This document shows positions 59,137 to 64,000 of a DNA stretch of 64,000 nt, piece after piece. Position 1 is the stretch's first letter, and the number at the start of each line of letters is the position of its first letter. Below the pieces are notes generated by a model. The model saw nothing but the letters and a program-made list of their open reading frames with translations. It was not told where the DNA came from and did not search any database. Where the stretch lies: positions 1-64,000 of the IMG/VR virus record IMGVR_UViG_3300017759_002599. One strand, written 5' to 3'. The position numbers and the translations under genes are program-made. Origin of the DNA: a virus.

Positions 59137-62100
59137 ATGTCGTATGACCAACTTGACATTGCAAGTGCCGATTTGCTAAAGTCGTTGGACGACAAACTTG
59201 ACCTTGAGCGTAATGCGGCTGAATACATTATTGCATGGCAATCCATGCAAAAAGCACCAAGTGAAATTATCTATACATCGCTGTTTTCAATCGCTGATGC
59301 GATTATCAAAGAAAAAAAAGAAGAGGGAGAAGATAAGTTTGAGTATGAATACGATACTGGAACAGACACAGGTGCGGGGTTGCTTCTCAATACACAAGAC
59401 ACACAGGATGATTTGACAAACCACATTTGGGTCGATGGTTTACAACGTGGTAAGAAAAACGCTGACCACCACTCCGTGTGGCCTGTGTACCGCCCAACAG
59501 CAGGTCATCCATACAAAGAGTATCACTTTCCGTTCCACCCTGCCAATCACCCGCTTCTTCGTATGCATTCTGTAACAGGTATGCCGCACTATGTTGAAAT
59601 GCTCCGAGCGCATACACTTGGTGGCTACATGGATGAAGAAAAAGAAATGGAAAAGGATTACTTAAGCGAACTTTCTAAAGAAAAACACCCGTTAATGTTT
59701 GGATTTCAGCCCGAAGGAACAGATAAAACATTCAAACTACTTGGAAGTATTTTGCAAAACGGCTCAATGCTTTCACATCAAAAAGACCTCTACCAACGTG
59801 ATTTTCAACGATGGAAAAAACAAAACACAGAACGAGAAGATGAATATCTTGCGATGGGTATGACTCCAAAGGATGTTTTTCAAAAACTGCGTGAAGACCA
59901 TTTTGAAGACCGAGCAAGGCAATGGGTAAGTGAAGATACAGTACTTGATGATAATTACAAAATTCATCCAACTGCATTAGGACATCACGGTTACATGCTT
60001 GGACTTGAGTGGTTGTCACCTGAAGAACGTACTGCGGTTATGAAAGGTATGCGTGAAGGTGTAGACGACAATCACTTGATTGAATTACCAAACGGTCAAA
60101 AAGTTCCATCGGCTCGTTTTACGCATAATGCGATTATGCGAAAAACACCTGAAATGAATTGGGCTGTACGAAGTCCGAGAATGTTAGGACGCAATGCTTC
60201 ACTTCGATTAGAAGACAACGATACCGATTATGAAGCAAGCGAATCGGGTCGTTTCTTACAGTCGGGTGTGGCAAAAGGGGCGCATCTTCCATACGGTTCA
60301 AACGATGAGTCCATTGCTGACATTATCCTTAACGAAATCAATGAATTGTACGACGGAATGCGAGAAGATGGTGAAGATAATTACAAAACTCCAATGAAAT
60401 TTTTACCACGACTCAATCTTCACAAAACGGGTGAACTTCCTGAATTGGAATGGGAACAGTTGAAAGATGCTGAACGAGCACAGTTTGGTAAAAAAACTAT
60501 GGAAGTAGACCATGCGAGATTACCTATTGAAGACGTTCTGTATATGGCGGGTTTTCATCCTAAAACAAGAGAACTACTATCCATGCATCCTGTTTATGGA
60601 AAAATGGACGGACCGCTTGTACCGCTTGACTGGATTGAAAATATCGAAGAAGATGCTTCTTCGTCTATGAATTTGCATCAACAAGAAAAAAATATTCGTA
60701 AGCACTTATCGTTTTTGAAAGCCGTTCACGGTCCAGCACCGAGTGAAGACAAGCCTTCCTATTGGCGCACAAGTGAAGACGGAAGGCACACTTACGGTCT
60801 TGGTTCTTTTTGGTCAAAACCGTTTCAAGGAATAGGTGGTGCAGGTATGACATTACCTACGTACAACGAAATTATTCATGCTACTACTTCAGACGATGAC
60901 AGTGTATCGTTGCTTGGTGAAATGCATGATTTTGGTAAAAGTGGTGAAAAAACCGTTATCGTACCAAATCAAAACAATGTTTCTTTGGGTGCTCACTTTA
61001 TGCCTGAACATTCTCAACAACACGGTCACTACGATAAAAATGTTGAAAAATATATTTACCATAATGCGCCTAAACTCATTCAAAATGTTCTTTCACCATC
61101 AAATGTTTCACGACCATCACCAAGTGCTTCATCAAAATCAGGGTACAAAGAAGGCAAAACGACGAAGAACAATTTTACTGAACACAAATCATCGCTTTCA
61201 GCCCCGTATGAATATGCAATACGGCATATGACTGATGGTGAACGAAAAGATTTGTTTGAAAATCAACCTCACCTCAAAGCGTTCAACAGTGTACTTACAA
61301 GAAATCCATTCATACATCACGGCTCATACCGCAATTATGCGCCATATGGAAGCGATAAGCATATTGTCAATAATGCACAAGATATTCACAAACTCATTAT
61401 GCAATTAGGTCGATTTAATCACTTAAACAACCCTACAGAAAAATCAGTTATATCGTTCAACGATTTCATACGAGATGCTCAACCAGTAAGTGGTGGTGAA
61501 ACCACCGAAGATATGCTTGCGTATTTAGGGTGGGGTGTTCCATCACCATCGTTTGGAAAAGTCAAAGACTACTTGCAAAGTAGCGCACAACGTGAAGGGT
61601 TGCGTTTCTTAACTGAAATATCAAAAACTATTCAATCAACAAATCCGAAGGCTATCATGGAATACTTGGAAAAAGAAGATTTTGAAGATTTGTATCAACG
61701 ATTGGGTTTTGCAAAAAATACAGATGCTCCTGTTAAACAACTTGTTGATAACTTCTTAGATGATGTGCTGTTTAACCTATCAAACCGTAGTCGCTCGTTT
61801 AAGCACAAGAAACCAACACTTCTTGATGCTGTTACAAGTGGTTTGAGTTTTGGTGGAGCACTCCCTGCATTTGAGCAAGAAGAAAAATTGCAAGCAGAAG
61901 TTGATGATTTGAATCAGCGTATGGTTGAGGCAGATGATATTGACAAGCCACTTATCCAACAACAACTTTCTCAAAAGGTTGCTGAATTAACCTCGCTTCA
62001 ACAACAAGCCATTGAAAGCACTCAAGGTAAAATGACATCGCATTGGAAAATCGACCAACGACGTGAAGAAGACCTCAAGAAAGCACATCGTATGTTGGTA

Positions 62101-64000
62101 GCACAAGTTGCACCGATGATTAAAGAAAAAATGCTTGAGGCTGACCCTACCGCTTTTGACCCAAACGACCCGCAAAAATTCATTGACAACAATGCACGCA
62201 TGTTCCGTGATGCACAACGATACATTACGCATGTACCGCACGATGTACACGGATTGCAAACACTTGGTTATGGTCTTTCATTTGATGATATAACGTACGA
62301 CAAACCCCCTGCAAACGGTAACTTCCATCAAAACGTAGCATCGCATTTACAAGAGCATGGATTCCAAGTAGACGGTAACATGAGCGTGGAAGAAGTGCTT
62401 GAAGCACTGGCGTTACCAAAGACTCCCGAAATGAAAGAACATGCTCGTTCAATTATCGACAGGTCAAATGAAATGAACACACCATTGTTTGCTTCTACAG
62501 TCAATCAACTATTGATGCATGGTAACATAACGGATTTGCACAACAGTGACATTACACACCTTCACGATGAAAGTATACTTGGACAAGATGACAAAGACTT
62601 GAACGATGCAATGCGTTTCTCAAAGTTGGCTCAAGAAAATGGGTATCATGGTGCGCTCGATACCATTTATTCGGAAGTCAAGAAACCAAGTGCCTTCAAA
62701 TCGTTCCCTCAACTACACTCATTGCCACGTCGTGTAAAGCAACTTATGGGTGGTTCATTCACAGCACTGGCTGATGCAAACGGATTAGAGATGGTTGAAA
62801 ATGATGTACATGGTGCTCAACAATACAAGCGTGGTTCATCAGGAAAAGGTCTTCCTCAAATCGCCGCTACGACACGAAACAATTTGGACACGATATTGCA
62901 TTACAATCCAATGGTTGAACAGGAAGGACGAATGGAACAACCCACAACTTCCATCAGTGCAAGACCCGGCATGACACAAGTGCCTGTTGGTGCGCCTAAT
63001 CCTAACAATTACAGTATCTTTGATACGTTTGATGCAGGTGGACATCACGGTGGATGGCTCGCTGCGCCATCGGTTGGTGTTGATTTTACAGCCGATGGTC
63101 AAATGGTAGCAGGTACAAACGTCGAAGAGGGGCTGTATCATTCTGTACCACACGAACTTACCGATATGGTACATGGTAAAGATATCCGAGAACAGGTATG
63201 GGATAATGCCCCACCACCAAGAGAGAGCAATCTACCTATCTTTGGTCTTGACCCTGAAACGTTCCTACCAATTGGACAAGACCCAAACAAATTGGCTCTT
63301 AATGAAATGACGGAGTTTATTCAAGGTATGCTTAATCCTGATGAGTTGTTGATGAAAGAAGAAGACCCACAGTGGACTCCTTTGATTCGACCAATGCATC
63401 GCATCTTTGAGATGAGCGACTTAGAACACCTACGTGGGTTTAGTGGTTCATGGGTTGTATCAAAATGGTACGACGGCAAACGTGTCATGCTCATCAAGAA
63501 CGGTGATGAAGTCACTGCCTTGAATGAGAAGGGTAAGAAGGTCGGTCTTCGCAAGAACCACCGTGAAGCACTGGTGAAGGTAAGCGACAAAAACTACGCT
63601 ATTGACGGAATTATGGGAGATGAAGACCTCAATATCATTGATATTATCAATTACGACAACAATGACATCAGCGACATGTTGTTGTTTGAGCGTGTCAAAA
63701 TTCTTCGCTCACAGTTTGAAAGCCACGAGAATGTCATTGTACCCGGACCACACGATACGAAAATGACAGACAATGAGGGCTTGAAAGAATCTGTCAAGCG
63801 AATGCAAGATGACCATGATAACATCTTGTTGTGTGATTCTAAATCGACATACATGAAAGGTGAGTATCGACACCCAAAGTGGATATTGTATCGACCGACT
63901 CGTGACTACAACTTCATTGTACTTGACCGACGAGGTAATGGACCGTACACATACCAATTGGGTGCAGGTCCACTGCTTGATGATGAAGGACTGCAAAACC
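59137..64000 (+). CDS. Giant late protein with C-terminal degenerate DNA-ligase-like domain (partial)
   Basis: At least 1,621 residues; no stop before the window end. GGTGAAAGT precedes the ATG. The start MSYDQLDIASADLLKSLD is a variant of the late AW-LLK motif. The first about 1,400 residues are unrecognised, with a coiled coil near 910-960. From about 1,425 the order of ATP-dependent ligases appears: KWYDGKRVML (1443-1452; motif I but K-x-x-DG-x-R, one residue too many), YAIDGIMGDE (motif III without the Glu), SKSTYMKGEYRHPKWILYRP (motifs IV/V without the EGxxxK). The adenylation site is therefore probably lost. It may be a structural or polyvalent virion protein that reuses a ligase fold. 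Confidence 0.72.
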   Translation, partial: MSYDQLDIASADLLKSLDDKLDLERNAAEYIIAWQSMQKAPSEIIYTSLFSIADAIIKEKKEEGEDKFEYEYDTGTDTGAGLLLNTQDTQDDLTNHIWVDGLQRGKKNADHHSVWPVYRPTAGHPYKEYHFPFHPANHPLLRMHSVTGMPHYVEMLRAHTLGGYMDEEKEMEKDYLSELSKEKHPLMFGFQPEGTDKTFKLLGSILQNGSMLSHQKDLYQRDFQRWKKQNTEREDEYLAMGMTPKDVFQKLREDHFEDRARQWVSEDTVLDDNYKIHPTALGHHGYMLGLEWLSPEERTAVMKGMREGVDDNHLIELPNGQKVPSARFTHNAIMRKTPEMNWAVRSPRMLGRNASLRLEDNDTDYEASESGRFLQSGVAKGAHLPYGSNDESIADIILNEINELYDGMREDGEDNYKTPMKFLPRLNLHKTGELPELEWEQLKDAERAQFGKKTMEVDHARLPIEDVLYMAGFHPKTRELLSMHPVYGKMDGPLVPLDWIENIEEDASSSMNLHQQEKNIRKHLSFLKAVHGPAPSEDKPSYWRTSEDGRHTYGLGSFWSKPFQGIGGAGMTLPTYNEIIHATTSDDDSVSLLGEMHDFGKSGEKTVIVPNQNNVSLGAHFMPEHSQQHGHYDKNVEKYIYHNAPKLIQNVLSPSNVSRPSPSASSKSGYKEGKTTKNNFTEHKSSLSAPYEYAIRHMTDGERKDLFENQPHLKAFNSVLTRNPFIHHGSYRNYAPYGSDKHIVNNAQDIHKLIMQLGRFNHLNNPTEKSVISFNDFIRDAQPVSGGETTEDMLAYLGWGVPSPSFGKVKDYLQSSAQREGLRFLTEISKTIQSTNPKAIMEYLEKEDFEDLYQRLGFAKNTDAPVKQLVDNFLDDVLFNLSNRSRSFKHKKPTLLDAVTSGLSFGGALPAFEQEEKLQAEVDDLNQRMVEADDIDKPLIQQQLSQKVAELTSLQQQAIESTQGKMTSHWKIDQRREEDLKKAHRMLVAQVAPMIKEKMLEADPTAFDPNDPQKFIDNNARMFRDAQRYITHVPHDVHGLQTLGYGLSFDDITYDKPPANGNFHQNVASHLQEHGFQVDGNMSVEEVLEALALPKTPEMKEHARSIIDRSNEMNTPLFASTVNQLLMHGNITDLHNSDITHLHDESILGQDDKDLNDAMRFSKLAQENGYHGALDTIYSEVKKPSAFKSFPQLHSLPRRVKQLMGGSFTALADANGLEMVENDVHGAQQYKRGSSGKGLPQIAATTRNNLDTILHYNPMVEQEGRMEQPTTSISARPGMTQVPVGAPNPNNYSIFDTFDAGGHHGGWLAAPSVGVDFTADGQMVAGTNVEEGLYHSVPHELTDMVHGKDIREQVWDNAPPPRESNLPIFGLDPETFLPIGQDPNKLALNEMTEFIQGMLNPDELLMKEEDPQWTPLIRPMHRIFEMSDLEHLRGFSGSWVVSKWYDGKRVMLIKNGDEVTALNEKGKKVGLRKNHREALVKVSDKNYAIDGIMGDEDLNIIDIINYDNNDISDMLLFERVKILRSQFESHENVIVPGPHDTKMTDNEGLKESVKRMQDDHDNILLCDSKSTYMKGEYRHPKWILYRPTRDYNFIVLDRRGNGPYTYQLGAGPLLDDEGLQN

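Overview
This 64 kb window looks like a large part of a tailed double-stranded DNA virus of a marine archaeon, most like the magroviruses proposed to infect Marine Group II Euryarchaeota (Poseidoniales). The evidence is an archaeal-type replication set (family B DNA polymerase, PCNA-like clamp, RFC small subunit-like clamp loader, AEP primase, RPA-like protein, RadA-like ATPase, ERCC4 and Cas4-like nucleases, SNF2 helicase) driven by TATA-box promoters, next to a tailed-virus packaging set (large terminase, portal). The host assignment is inference. The window is a fragment: it opens inside a P-loop ATPase gene and closes inside a giant open reading frame. No major capsid protein, prohead protease or tail gene was recognised, so these probably lie outside.

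Layout. (1) 1-33.5 kb, all minus strand: early/replication arm in about a dozen transcription units. Most start at a near-identical promoter made of a TATA box, then GGCAAAGAGA, then an ATG 21-41 nt from the box. From 1 to 11.3 kb is the replisome operon. From 11.3 to 25 kb there are many small proteins, often zinc-ribbon, plus a DUF932 protein, a PC4-like protein, a phosphatase and a HipA-like kinase fold. From 25 to 33.5 kb there is a phosphatase with zinc ribbons, a PEP-synthase-like protein and a SNF2 helicase. (2) 33.5-35.6 kb: control region. It holds an AT-rich element framed by inverted repeats, paired hairpins, a strong terminator, one monocistronic gene (34179-35126), and a gene-free stretch with iteron-like CATAGCAC repeats beside an A/T-rich tract. 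This is the best replication-origin or early/late-switch candidate. (3) 35.6-64 kb, almost all plus strand: late arm. 35.6-41.9 kb carries proteins with a recurring AW-LLK motif and PCNA-binding-like peptides. At 42.0 kb a second copy of the AT-rich element precedes a cluster of membrane proteins, a Ras/Arf-like GTPase and an AbrB-like regulator. Then follow a possible small terminase, large modular proteins, the large terminase, small Cys-rich proteins, a ParB-like fusion, a LAGLIDADG protein, the portal, and a giant protein ending in a degenerate DNA-ligase-like domain.

How it may work together (inference): one shared early promoter type gives coordinated expression of a near-complete archaeal-style replisome, with PIP-box peptides tying accessory proteins to the clamp. 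Late expression may start from the repeat-bearing control regions. The AW-LLK motif could be a packaging or maturation signal for internal virion proteins.
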